Below, in pieces: positions 23,995-31,641 of a stretch of 39,334 nt of DNA. The DNA is from Anaerolineae bacterium (lineage in GTDB: Bacteria; Chloroflexota; Anaerolineae; Aggregatilineales; Phototrophicaceae). The stretch lies in NCBI GenBank assembly GCA_019912965.1, contig JAIOHM010000013.1, positions 1 to 39,334 of the forward strand, in the 5' to 3' direction. Numbering within the stretch: position 1 is the first letter of the stretch; each line of letters begins with the position of its first letter. The notes beneath the pieces were generated by a model, which did not search any database, was not told where the DNA came from, and saw only the letters and a program-made list of their open reading frames with translations. The translations under genes and the position numbers were made by a program.

Positions 23995-24939
23995 TCAACC
24001 CCGATAGGGTGTATTGGACATGTCGACCTTCACATCCTCGTAGCCAAAGCGTTTTAGCAGCATTTGTACGCTCTCGGCATTGAGTAGTTTGGCCGTACTT
24101 GGGCCAACGCGCAGTCCTTTGATGGGCAATTTGCCCGCCGGAAGATCGTTGCTTAACTCCTTCAAACTGTAGTAAGGGATCAGCATTCCCCTGCCGACCC
24201 GGAACTGCAGCTTCTCCAGATAATCCTCTGAAGGTGTGAAGATCAGTCGATACTCCCGTTCTTCCTCGAATCCCTGATTCTTGAAGGTTGGGATGAAGAA
24301 CTCGATGAAATCGGCTGCCTGACGTGCTCGCTCCGCCGGTGTCGATGTGGGATTGGATGGCTGCTCGAAGGCGATAGTAATCGCAGTTTTTAAAATTCGT
24401 TCATGGGTTTGGGGATCATAGAAGACTGGCCACAATCGCATCAATCCCCCCTGCGGTGAGTCAGGCCCAGCCACATAGCGGAAAGCTTCCCAATTAATCT
24501 GAACGCTGACTCCCGTGCCGTTCGCACCGTAGCTTCGCCACTGGCTCAACTGATCATCAGCCATGCAGAAGCAGCAAATATAGACCCCTGCACTGGTCGG
24601 GGTTTCAAGCCACTGGCTGAGGGCATCCAGATAAGCGAGCTTATCCGCATGTTCCTCAGCGTTCAACAAGCTGCGTTCCTGGGCAATAACAGCTTTCGCG
24701 GTCTTATAACCGAGTGTGAGTTCTTCTTCGTCGTTTGAGTAACGCAGATGGGTCAGCCACAGATCATGAGTCTTGACGATACCGAGCAGTCCATTCAGGT
24801 CAGTATAGTGATACAGCGGCTCGCCCGATTTCGGGCCATAGGTCAATTCAGGGTGATATGAACCGATGCTCTGGAGAAAGTAATTGAGCGCACGAATATC
24901 CACCGGGGGATGTGTCTCAACAGATGTATCGGGAATCAT
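23995..24939 (-). CDS. DUF2971-family protein
   Basis: 314 residues with the family hallmark near the start, PLYHYTDLNGLLGIVKTHDL then WLTHLRYSNDEEEL (about 41-74), and later blocks ICCFCMADDQLSQWRSYGAN and FEEEREYRLIFTP. DUF2971 proteins often occur in mobile elements and near defence genes; biochemical function is not settled. The YHYT and LLGIVKTHDLWLT pattern is reminiscent of ADP-ribosyltransferase-like folds, but I cannot support that from sequence alone. It lies downstream of the membrane-CBS gene on the same strand, 66 bases apart, in a cassette read against the phage operon, as cargo genes often are. Confidence 0.75.
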   Translation of the reverse strand: MIPDTSVETHPPVDIRALNYFLQSIGSYHPELTYGPKSGEPLYHYTDLNGLLGIVKTHDLWLTHLRYSNDEEELTLGYKTAKAVIAQERSLLNAEEHADKLAYLDALSQWLETPTSAGVYICCFCMADDQLSQWRSYGANGTGVSVQINWEAFRYVAGPDSPQGGLMRLWPVFYDPQTHERILKTAITIAFEQPSNPTSTPAERARQAADFIEFFIPTFKNQGFEEEREYRLIFTPSEDYLEKLQFRVGRGMLIPYYSLKELSNDLPAGKLPIKGLRVGPSTAKLLNAESVQMLLKRFGYEDVKVDMSNTPYRG

Positions 24940-25005
24940 GTATGCACCACCTTGTGTGCGACATCATCGCGTATGAAGAGAATCATTTATCCATTGCAAC
25001 TATTC

Positions 25006-26247
25006 TCAGGTAGTCTGCTGAATCGTGGCAGCCTCCTGGATAACAACATTGGTGATCCATCCGATCACTTTGCCCTGATCAGTGCCATCGCTGGTCACGA
25101 AAACATCCTGACAGTTTCGGTCTTTCCACTCGTCCAGCAGCTTCTTGGCCGACGCCAGGCTGTCGCCTACTTTCACCGTGCGGAAGGTGGTGTCCAGCAG
25201 CTTCCGATCCACGAAATCCTTATGGGTATGCAGGTCTTTGAAGGTCAAGTCCGCAAGATTGGGCGGTGGGTTTTCTTGCGCTTTTGCCGCGAGAAATTCG
25301 TTGATGAGGCTGCGATGCACGACATAAACGGGCTGATCATTCTGGTTCAGGACTGGAATGCGATTCCACTTATTTTTGGATCCTGCCTTGGCTGCCTCGT
25401 CATCCATTTCCTTCAGTTTCGCCAGCAGTTTGTCGTTGGCTCCTTCACGCACAATATACATCTGCCCGTACAGGATCATTTTGTCGCGCGCGGCTGTTGC
25501 CTGTAATTTCTCATCTGGTGAAATGATTTTGTTCACCAGTTGATTGACATTGCGGTTGGCCGCGTCCAGATTGTCTTTGGTGTAATAGAAGGCCATGATT
25601 GTGCCGATCCATGTTCCAAATAGGGGTAGAACGGCTGTCAATATCTGGTTGGTTACGTCAGCTTTTTCTGGAGCCGGACTCTGGGTGATGGCGATCAGCG
25701 CCAGGAAGGTAATGCCGACCACCACGAAGGTAATCAGCACCCGCGCCAAACTGTACTGCGGTGCGGCTGGCGTTACGTTATTACCCGATGAGCCGTCCCG
25801 TTGCGTGTTGTTGGTCATAAGGAAAGCCTCCTGCTGCCAAAGTTGACGAACGACGAAAATGCTGAAGAGCGAGGATAAATAAGCCACAATGAAGAGGAGC
25901 ACTCTGGCGTTTGCAATGCTCGTTCCGATCCAAAGGGTGAGGATGGCAAACAAAGCGATACCACCAAAAAACGCTCCACCTGCGCGCACGGCCTGTCCTG
26001 GCAGTGGTATGGTTGGTGGCGTTTGCCCCTGAACGAGCCAGAGCAGCATTGCAAAAAGCAGATCTACGACCAAGACGATAGAGATGATCCGCCCTGCAAG
26101 TCCGACGAGCTGAGCCAGCGCATTCAGTTCAGGAACGGCTCGGTTGAATGCAGCCTCTGCAATGAAGGTAATGGCTAGAAGCGCGATGTAGATCAAAAAT
26201 CGGGGAAACGTGTCGATCCTCAGTACACTCCAAAATCGGTTCATCAT
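25006..26247 (-). CDS. Membrane protein with C-terminal CBS-like pair
   Basis: 413 residues from the ATG at 26247, which follows AGGGG; the frame is open to an ATG at 26301. Four to six membrane helices occupy the first two thirds (FLIYIALLAITFIAEAAF; IISIVLVVDLLFAMLLWLV; GIALFAILTLWIGTSI; VLLFIVAYLSSLFSIFVV; VLITFVVVGITFLALIAI). The cytoplasmic C-terminal part looks like two CBS motifs: KWNRIPVLNQNDQPVYVVHR through LINEFLA, and VGDSLASAKKLLDEWKDRNC then QDVFVTSDGTDQGKVIGWIT. CBS pairs bind adenine nucleotides. With the DUF2971 gene it forms a two-gene leftward cassette. One hypothesis is a nucleotide-sensing membrane effector; an ordinary transport role is equally open. Confidence 0.65.
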   Translation of the reverse strand: MMNRFWSVLRIDTFPRFLIYIALLAITFIAEAAFNRAVPELNALAQLVGLAGRIISIVLVVDLLFAMLLWLVQGQTPPTIPLPGQAVRAGGAFFGGIALFAILTLWIGTSIANARVLLFIVAYLSSLFSIFVVRQLWQQEAFLMTNNTQRDGSSGNNVTPAAPQYSLARVLITFVVVGITFLALIAITQSPAPEKADVTNQILTAVLPLFGTWIGTIMAFYYTKDNLDAANRNVNQLVNKIISPDEKLQATAARDKMILYGQMYIVREGANDKLLAKLKEMDDEAAKAGSKNKWNRIPVLNQNDQPVYVVHRSLINEFLAAKAQENPPPNLADLTFKDLHTHKDFVDRKLLDTTFRTVKVGDSLASAKKLLDEWKDRNCQDVFVTSDGTDQGKVIGWITNVVIQEAATIQQTT

Positions 26248-26490
26248 GAATGCCCCTTGGTTGAACACAAACGCACGTATTGTCAGTACGATCTTTTGCA
26301 TGTTGTGAATCCGCTTTCGGATGCGGCTAACGAGTCTTTGAGGCGCATCTATGCGTGGGGTTGGTGGGTTGGAGGAGAGTGGTTGACCGTGTAGGGGTAT
26401 GATTGGCTGGATTTAACTCGCCACCCTTATTATATCCTAACTAAAAATCCGATATATTGCAAGTAATTATTGGATGTGTTTATCATCTAG

Positions 26491-26583
26491 ACAGTGATTG
26501 TTGCAGGTAGCGGATATGTGGTTAAGCACGTCAATAGAAAGCAGCTGTTCCTCGTCGACTTTGACCTCACACCCAACCCCTGA
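26491..26583 (+). pseudogene. Diverged remnant of the 3' end of the 129-aa gene
   Basis: An open stretch without a start, just after a stop at 26488, reads TVIVAGSGYVVKHVNRKQLF then LVDFDLTPNP and TGA. It parallels KLFIVDFDTDEPDDPDLN-stop at 23575-23964, and similarity continues past the stop (CAAATGCCCTTTTG against CAATGCCCTTCTG). It marks the right edge of the inserted cassette. The rest of the gap 26302-26743 holds an AT-rich stretch with a leftward TATAAT (26429-26434) that may serve the membrane-CBS gene, and the promoter-like element described next. Confidence 0.6.
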
Positions 26584-26611
26584 CAAATGCCCTTTTGAAA
26601 GCTGCTAATCT
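26583..26611 (+). promoter_or_regulatory. Promoter-like element upstream of the second methyltransferase gene
   Basis: ACAAAT (26583-26588), exactly 17 bases, then TAATCT (26606-26611), with TTTTGAAA in the spacer. The same arrangement and most of the same bases occur at 28092-28120 before the terminase genes. The -35 box is not the host consensus, so it may need a phage-made activator. Confidence 0.5.
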
Positions 26612-26743
26612 GAAAATGTCCGGCGGTCGATGTGGGGTATAGCCGCCCCACACCGACCTGTCACCATAACGACCAGCCGTCGCATGGTGCTGCAATGACT
26701 CTACTTCGAAGTCTCAGCATTTTGCAACTGAAAGGCGTTCTTT

Positions 26744-28087
26744 ATGGTCTCCGATTTGACCCACACGATTCCGCTGTCGTCGCTCCACGAGTGGACAGAC
26801 AACTACAACCACAACGATATCGAGGGCATCGCCCGCAGCATCCGCCGCTTCGGCTTCAACAATGCCCTGCGCGTCTGGCAGGATGGCATCATCATGGCAG
26901 GCAACCACACCTTCAAAGCGCTGCTGCTCATCCGCGAGCAGGGGGCGAAACCTGATCTCGACCGCGTCTGGCCGCCGTCCAATATCGTCGTGGATGGGAA
27001 CGAGTGGCATGTTCCCTACATCGACGTGTCGCATCTCGACGAGATGGAAGCGAAGGCGTTTGCCATCGCCGACAACCAGCTGGCCCGGCAAGCCGTCACC
27101 GACGACAAACTGCTGGCCGAGTATTTGCAGGAAATCGCGGCTGCCGATCCGGTCATGCTGGTGGCGACCGGTTACGACAACAAGAGCCTCGACCGCCTGA
27201 TCGCCCAGGTGCTGGAACAGATCGCCGATCCACCCGAGGATGCTGGCGCGCAGCCGGATCGCGGTGACGAACTGCGCGCCAAGTGGGGAACTGAACCCGG
27301 CCAGCTGTGGATCATCCCAAGCAAGACCGCCGAGGGCGAGCATCGCTTGCTGTGCGGGGATAGCACCAACGCCGAACACGTTGCCCGCCTGATGAACCAC
27401 CAGCAAGCCGCACTCTTCGCCACCGACCCGCCGTATCTGGTGGACTACGACGGCACGAACCATCCCCACAAGTGGAACGAGCCTGCCGAGCGGAAGAACA
27501 AGGACTGGAGCGACGACTACCACGACTGGGACAACGCTTCGCAGGGCGAGGAATTCTATGAGGGCTTCATCGCCGTCGCCATCCACCAAGCCATTCGCAA
27601 GAACGCCGCCTGGTACTGCTGGCACGCCAGCCGCAACCAATCCATGCTGGAACGGGCATGGGCAAAACACGGGGCGTTCGTCCACCAGCAGATCATTTGG
27701 GTGAAAGATCGCCCGATCCTCACCCGGTCGTGGTACATGTGGCAGCACGAGCCGTGTTTCTTTGGCTGGGTGAAGGGCGAGAAACCGCGCCGGCTGTCCG
27801 AGGATTACCCGCCGACCGTGTGGCAAGTGCCGACCCTCAAGCCGGGCACATCGACCGATCACCCGACCTCCAAGCCCGTCGAGTTGTTTGCGCGACCGAT
27901 GCTGCAGCACACCCAGCCGGGGGATATCTGTTACGAGCCGTTCTCTGGCAGCGGGACACAGCATGTGGCGGGCGAGCAGTTGGGCCGGCTGGTGTACGGG
28001 ATGGAAATCAGTCCGGTGTTTGTGGCGGTCATCCTCGAACGGCTGGCCGCGATGGGGCTTGAACCGCGCTTAGCATCTAACAGCTAA
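26744..28087 (+). CDS. ParB-domain / DNA methyltransferase fusion (beta class)
   Basis: 447 residues. The N-terminal ParB/Srx domain (about 8-110) has GFNNALRVWQDGIIMAGNHT and MEAKAFAIADNQLARQAVTD. The C-terminal part is a DNA methyltransferase with DPPY at 228-231 preceding FSGSGT at 400-405; that motif order (IV before I) defines the beta class of N4-cytosine/N6-adenine enzymes. The HPTSKPVELFARPML block between them is typical. It is the second ParB-methyltransferase fusion in this element, from a different methyltransferase class than the one at 11944. The gene carries the 18-base match to the left flank of the DUF2971 cassette at 26924-26941. Confidence 0.92.
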   Translation: MVSDLTHTIPLSSLHEWTDNYNHNDIEGIARSIRRFGFNNALRVWQDGIIMAGNHTFKALLLIREQGAKPDLDRVWPPSNIVVDGNEWHVPYIDVSHLDEMEAKAFAIADNQLARQAVTDDKLLAEYLQEIAAADPVMLVATGYDNKSLDRLIAQVLEQIADPPEDAGAQPDRGDELRAKWGTEPGQLWIIPSKTAEGEHRLLCGDSTNAEHVARLMNHQQAALFATDPPYLVDYDGTNHPHKWNEPAERKNKDWSDDYHDWDNASQGEEFYEGFIAVAIHQAIRKNAAWYCWHASRNQSMLERAWAKHGAFVHQQIIWVKDRPILTRSWYMWQHEPCFFGWVKGEKPRRLSEDYPPTVWQVPTLKPGTSTDHPTSKPVELFARPMLQHTQPGDICYEPFSGSGTQHVAGEQLGRLVYGMEISPVFVAVILERLAAMGLEPRLASNS

Positions 28088-28091
28088 GCGC

Positions 28092-28120
28092 ACAAATGCC
28101 GTTTTGAAACCTCCTACAAT
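28092..28120 (+). promoter_or_regulatory. Promoter-like element upstream of the terminase genes
   Basis: ACAAAT (28092-28097), 17 bases, TACAAT (28115-28120), with TTTTGAAA in the spacer, as at 26583-26611. It would start transcription about 35 bases before the small-terminase gene. Sharing an unusual element between two units of the right arm suggests a common late regulator. Confidence 0.5.
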
Positions 28121-28161
28121 CAAGGCAGCAAAAAGCCATTTATGGGGATCAATCGACCATC

Positions 28162-28779
28162 GTGAATCCTGTCCAACCCTGGCTGCGTCAGCCAACCGAA
28201 ACCGCAAAGGCGTACCATGCCTTCTGCTTTTATCGCGATCTGGGCGCAGAGCGTTCGCTGGTCAAGGTGCGGAACAGATGCGGTAAGACTGCGGCATATG
28301 ATCGACAAATCGAACGCTGGTCAGCCGCCTATAACTGGGTAGCGCGTGCTGACGCCTATGACCGCGATCTGGATGCCCGGCTGAATGCCGAGTTCGAGGA
28401 ACAACTGCTCAGTCGGCGGCGCAAGCTGCTGCAGCAGGAAGTGGCCCACGCCGATGCCTTGCTGGCGAAGTTCGATGCCGTTATGGAACGGGTGCAGCTG
28501 CATGAAACCCAACGCAAGACCACCCGCAAGAAGGACGCCGATGGCAAAGAAGTCGAGATCGTGCTGGTCGAGGTCAATATCGAAGGGCTGCGCGAACTGA
28601 CGCAGTGGCGGCGCGACCTCGCCGAGTTCGCCCGGCTCACCATCGGCTTGCCGGGGCGCATCTCGCAGGGACAGCACACGGGCAAGGACGGCGGGCCGCT
28701 CAAGATTGAGTGGGTCGATCCGTTGGGCGAGGACGAGGATACCGGCATTGGCACAGACCCATTCCCTGCAACTGATTAA
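28162..28779 (+). CDS. Small terminase-like protein
   Basis: 205 residues starting at GTG. The N-terminal domain (WLRQPTETAKAYHAFCFYRD; ERSLVKVRNRCGKTAAYDRQ; IERWSAAYNWVARADAYDRD) is a helix-turn-helix-like block often seen in small terminase proteins that recognise phage DNA for packaging. A long coiled coil (EEQLLSRRRKLLQQEVAHAD) and an acidic tail (VDPLGEDEDTGIGTDP) follow, in keeping with ring assembly. It overlaps the start of the large terminase gene, the normal order for a packaging operon. Confidence 0.7.
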   Translation: MNPVQPWLRQPTETAKAYHAFCFYRDLGAERSLVKVRNRCGKTAAYDRQIERWSAAYNWVARADAYDRDLDARLNAEFEEQLLSRRRKLLQQEVAHADALLAKFDAVMERVQLHETQRKTTRKKDADGKEVEIVLVEVNIEGLRELTQWRRDLAEFARLTIGLPGRISQGQHTGKDGGPLKIEWVDPLGEDEDTGIGTDPFPATD

Positions 28780-29962
28780 ACCGCACAAGGGTGGTCAGCG
28801 CGCGCTCTACCGGCATCCCGCCCGCTTCCATGTGGTGGCGTGTGGCCGCCGGTGGGGCAAGACGCTGTTCGGCAAGGTGGCGGCTGCCGAAGCCCTGTTC
28901 AAGCACCAGACCGATGTGTGGTGGTTCTCGCCGACCTACAAGATGGCCTCGGCGATCTGGCGCGACTTTCGCAAGGCCTTCGGGCCGTATGCCAGTTGGG
29001 CCAACTCTGCCGAGCGCATCATGGAATTTGGCAATGGCACGGCGCTCACGATCTGGAGCGGTGAGTCTGCCGATACCGCCCGCGGCGGTGCGCCGGGGCT
29101 GGCGATCATCGACGAGGCTGCCATGATCCGGGATGCCGAGATGTGGCCGGCGGTCATCCGTCCGGCGCTGACCGACAAACGCGGTCGGGCCTTGTTTCTG
29201 TCCACGCCGCGTGGGCACAACTGGTTCTGGGAACTGTTCGTGCGCGGCAATGATCCGCTGTTCCCTGACTACAAATCATGGAACTTCCCCAGTTGGTACA
29301 ACCCGATGCTTCCGGCTGGCGAGTTTGAGGAAGCCCGGCTGTCACTGCCGGATCGGCTGTTCCGGCAGGAATACGGCGCTGAGTTTATCCCGGATGCGGG
29401 TGGTGTATTCCGGGGCGTGTTGAACGTATCGACGGCCGATGTGAGCCAGCCGTATGAAGGCGATTTCTCGATGGGTGTGGATTGGGGCAAGAGCAACGAC
29501 TTCACGGTGTGTTCAGTGATCGACCGCAAGACGCAGCAGCAGGTAGACATGGATCGGTTCAACCAGGTCGGCTGGGCATTGCAGCGCAAGCGGCTGGTGA
29601 TGCTGTATGAACGCTGGAAGCCGCGTGTGATCTGGGCCGAGGCCAACAGCATCGGCGATCCCAATATCGAGGCGTTACAAGCCGAAGGGCTGCCGGTGCG
29701 ACCCTTCTACACCACCGCCCAGAGCAAACCGCCGTTGATTGAGACCCTTGCCGGTGCAATTGAACGGCAGCAGATCACGCTGCTCAACGACCGGGTGCAG
29801 GTGGCCGAGCTGCAAGCCTATGAGATGGAACGGCTGCCGAGTGGCAGTTTCCGCTACAACGCGCCGGACGGCGGGCATGACGATACCGTGATCGCGCTGG
29901 CACTGGCGCTGTACGGCGTCACCTATGGCCGTGCTGCCGGGGGTGTGGTGCTGGATTGGTAG
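28706..29962 (+). CDS. terL: Phage large terminase (packaging ATPase-nuclease)
   Basis: 418 residues. ATPase motor: Walker A CGRRWGKT (about 46-53), Walker B GLAIIDEAAMI, and the coupling motif FLSTPRGHNWFWELF. Nuclease domain: GVDWGKSNDFTVCSVI with the first metal aspartate, VIWAEANSIGD, and GGHDDTVIALALALYG with the last pair. All core sites are intact, so the enzyme looks functional. The exact start is uncertain: the frame begins at a TTG at 28706 inside the small-terminase gene, and another TTG at 28748 is plausible; no ATG lies before Walker A. In ordinary phages portal and capsid genes follow, but here only one small gene does. Confidence 0.92.
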   Translation: MSGSIRWARTRIPALAQTHSLQLIKPHKGGQRALYRHPARFHVVACGRRWGKTLFGKVAAAEALFKHQTDVWWFSPTYKMASAIWRDFRKAFGPYASWANSAERIMEFGNGTALTIWSGESADTARGGAPGLAIIDEAAMIRDAEMWPAVIRPALTDKRGRALFLSTPRGHNWFWELFVRGNDPLFPDYKSWNFPSWYNPMLPAGEFEEARLSLPDRLFRQEYGAEFIPDAGGVFRGVLNVSTADVSQPYEGDFSMGVDWGKSNDFTVCSVIDRKTQQQVDMDRFNQVGWALQRKRLVMLYERWKPRVIWAEANSIGDPNIEALQAEGLPVRPFYTTAQSKPPLIETLAGAIERQQITLLNDRVQVAELQAYEMERLPSGSFRYNAPDGGHDDTVIALALALYGVTYGRAAGGVVLDW

Positions 29963-29971
29963 GAAGGCATT

Positions 29972-30322
29972 ATGAATACAAAGACTTATATCACATTGGG
30001 CGGCGTGCGGAACAAAGCCTTTCAGCATGAATACGGGATCGACTGCTACCAGACCAGTGTGGTGGCCCGGCGGGATACCGAAGAACGGGTCGAGCGCCGA
30101 CAGGCACTCGGCGGCTGGACGCGCGATATGGAACATCTGCTGTTTCTGGAACGGGTGGCGCTGCAACCAGAGCGTTTCTGGGACGTTTGTGCCGATGCAC
30201 CGCGTACACCGCTGTATGGTGAAGCGCTGTATGCATGGCTGGCCGGGCAGATGGGCTGGACAGTGAGCCGGGTCAAAGAGGGGTTAAATGCGCTGACAGA
30301 AATGATGGCCTGTTTGTCGTGA
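29972..30322 (+). CDS. Phage hypothetical protein
   Basis: 116 residues, no recognised family, helical in its second half (MEHLLFLERVALQPERFWDV; LYGEALYAWLAGQMGWTVSR; VKEGLNALTEMMACLS). TAGGAAGG lies seven bases before the start. It is the last gene of the element and ends just before a strong terminator. Confidence 0.6.
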   Translation: MNTKTYITLGGVRNKAFQHEYGIDCYQTSVVARRDTEERVERRQALGGWTRDMEHLLFLERVALQPERFWDVCADAPRTPLYGEALYAWLAGQMGWTVSRVKEGLNALTEMMACLS

Positions 30323-30338
30323 TAGGTTATTCAAGTAA

Positions 30339-30366
30339 CCAAAACACCCCAAACGAGGTGTTTTGG
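30339..30366. terminator. Strong terminator closing the phage-like element
   Basis: A perfect 10-bp stem, CCAAAACACC (30339-30348) with GGTGTTTTGG (30357-30366), around CCAAACGA. T-rich arms on both sides let it work in both directions, for the phage operon on the left and the leftward TIR gene on the right. Confidence 0.85.
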
Positions 30367-30405
30367 ATTCTCGGCTGCCGCAGTTGTGCCCGTAGTTTTT
30401 TGCTG

Positions 30406-31380
30406 TTACTGACCATTGTGATAGGTCAGGAAGTAGCGATCTTTGGCCTCAATCCCCGGCGTCATGTTGAGCTGATAAATCCATAGACCCCGCCGAAAAT
30501 GCTCTGCACCGCAAAATGCTGCCGCAAGCGCAACTGGCGCGTTCGCATACAGATGAATCGGAATCCGTTCTGTTCCGGCTATTGCTACGGCTCGCCAGAT
30601 GACCTTTAATGCGGTATCCCAAACAGCGCGATCATAAGGCATTGTGTATGCCAAGCCTCGCGTTTCTGATTTAATCGGCCCGCGGACGAGTACCGTCCAG
30701 ATTGGCTGCGGTTGTGCCACAATGTAGGGTAAGTAATCCTCAAATCGATCTTTTTCAAATGTGCCCGTGAAATTCAGAAACACTTGAATAGCAGGGTGAC
30801 TTTGCAGTTTGTCCTTTTCACGTCCAACAAGATAGCTGTTTATACCTTGTACTGAACGTTCCACCAGTAGTGCAACAGCATCATTCTTGCCGTCAATGTG
30901 ATACTTTAGCTTTGACCGCCATAGTTTTTGAGCAGCATTGAAAGTCATTTCCCCGCGTTGGATCGTGTCTTTGATATCAGGCGGTGGTACAACAGTGGGG
31001 GGTAAGGGAATATCTTGGATGAGACGCTTCCACCCATCTTCATAGGGCTGGGTGAAGTCGATCCATTGCAACAACTGTAACTCTGACCACATCCGTTTTT
31101 CATCGCCGGACAGCAGCAACGGGATAATCTTTTTCTTGCCCTGATCGGCGCGCTCAAATTCCTTTCGGCTGAAACCAGAGCCTTCCATATTGGCTGACCA
31201 TACAACCACATAAAACGAGCATTCGTCAATGGCTCGCATGATGTCATCTTCCCAGCGTGTGCCGCCGGGCAGATTCAGGGCATCTTGCCACACATCATAA
31301 CGGTGATCCAAGAGGTCGTTGACCAACTTGTTGACGAACTCACTGTCATCATGAGCATAGCTGACAAAAATGTGGCTCAT
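30406..31380 (-). CDS. TIR-domain protein with SAVED-like C-terminus (probable CRISPR effector)
   Basis: 324 residues. The N-terminal TIR domain (about 1-135) begins MSHIFVSYAHDDSEFVNKLV, has the YDVWQD and LPGGTRWEDDIMRAIDECSF blocks, and places the catalytic glutamate of NAD-cleaving TIRs in SGFSRKEFERA (E74). After a linker, residues about 165-324 resemble SAVED, a sensor of cyclic oligonucleotides: AIQVFLNFTGTFEKD, VLVRGPIKSETRGLAY, and the closing pattern IPIHLYANAPVALAAAFCGA, LWIYQLNM, YFLTYHNG. It is short for a SAVED domain, so this half is less certain than TIR. It is divergent from cas10 across a 261-base AT-rich gap. TIR-SAVED NADases are known from CBASS; here the partner would be the Cas10 cyclase. 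AAAGGAG lies upstream of the ATG. Confidence 0.78.
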   Translation of the reverse strand: MSHIFVSYAHDDSEFVNKLVNDLLDHRYDVWQDALNLPGGTRWEDDIMRAIDECSFYVVVWSANMEGSGFSRKEFERADQGKKKIIPLLLSGDEKRMWSELQLLQWIDFTQPYEDGWKRLIQDIPLPPTVVPPPDIKDTIQRGEMTFNAAQKLWRSKLKYHIDGKNDAVALLVERSVQGINSYLVGREKDKLQSHPAIQVFLNFTGTFEKDRFEDYLPYIVAQPQPIWTVLVRGPIKSETRGLAYTMPYDRAVWDTALKVIWRAVAIAGTERIPIHLYANAPVALAAAFCGAEHFRRGLWIYQLNMTPGIEAKDRYFLTYHNGQ

Positions 31381-31641
31381 ATTCCCTCATTCTCCTTTTG
31401 AGTTGTTCCTCAAAAACCATTCTTGTTGAAAACGTTTTTTGAATTTAGGGGCTGCCCCCCAAGAATTAACCACTTGTAACGACTAAAATGAGACTGAACG
31501 AAATAGCGAGATTGATAATATCATGTTAAACTGATGATTGCTAAACATTCTTGTTTGTGTGTCAATAACTCGTTTTAGCGAATAGATACCCAACATAGTT
31601 TCAAATAGCCGTTTCTTCCTGTCAGTGGAGAGATATGCTGA

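Larger units (their letters stand above)
9280..30366. mobile_element. Integrated phage-like element (truncated prophage or satellite)
   Basis: The stretch from the serine integrase to the terminator at 30366 carries a phage early region (repressor, RHH regulator, methyltransferases, ERF annealing protein, initiator, DnaB), an actin-based segregation pair, and small and large terminase. Genes from about 12 to 30 kb are visibly richer in GC than the host genes on the left and the cas genes on the right, and are packed with stop/start overlaps. No portal, protease, capsid, tail or lysis gene was found. The left boundary is set by the integrase/dehydrogenase overlap. The right boundary is inferred from the terminator and the change in gene content; no attachment-site repeat could be recognised. 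Confidence 0.75.

Noticed and set aside
9241..30400. Search for a long direct repeat marking attL and attR
   Set aside because: None was recognised by eye; large serine integrases leave only a very short shared core, so absence of a repeat is uninformative.
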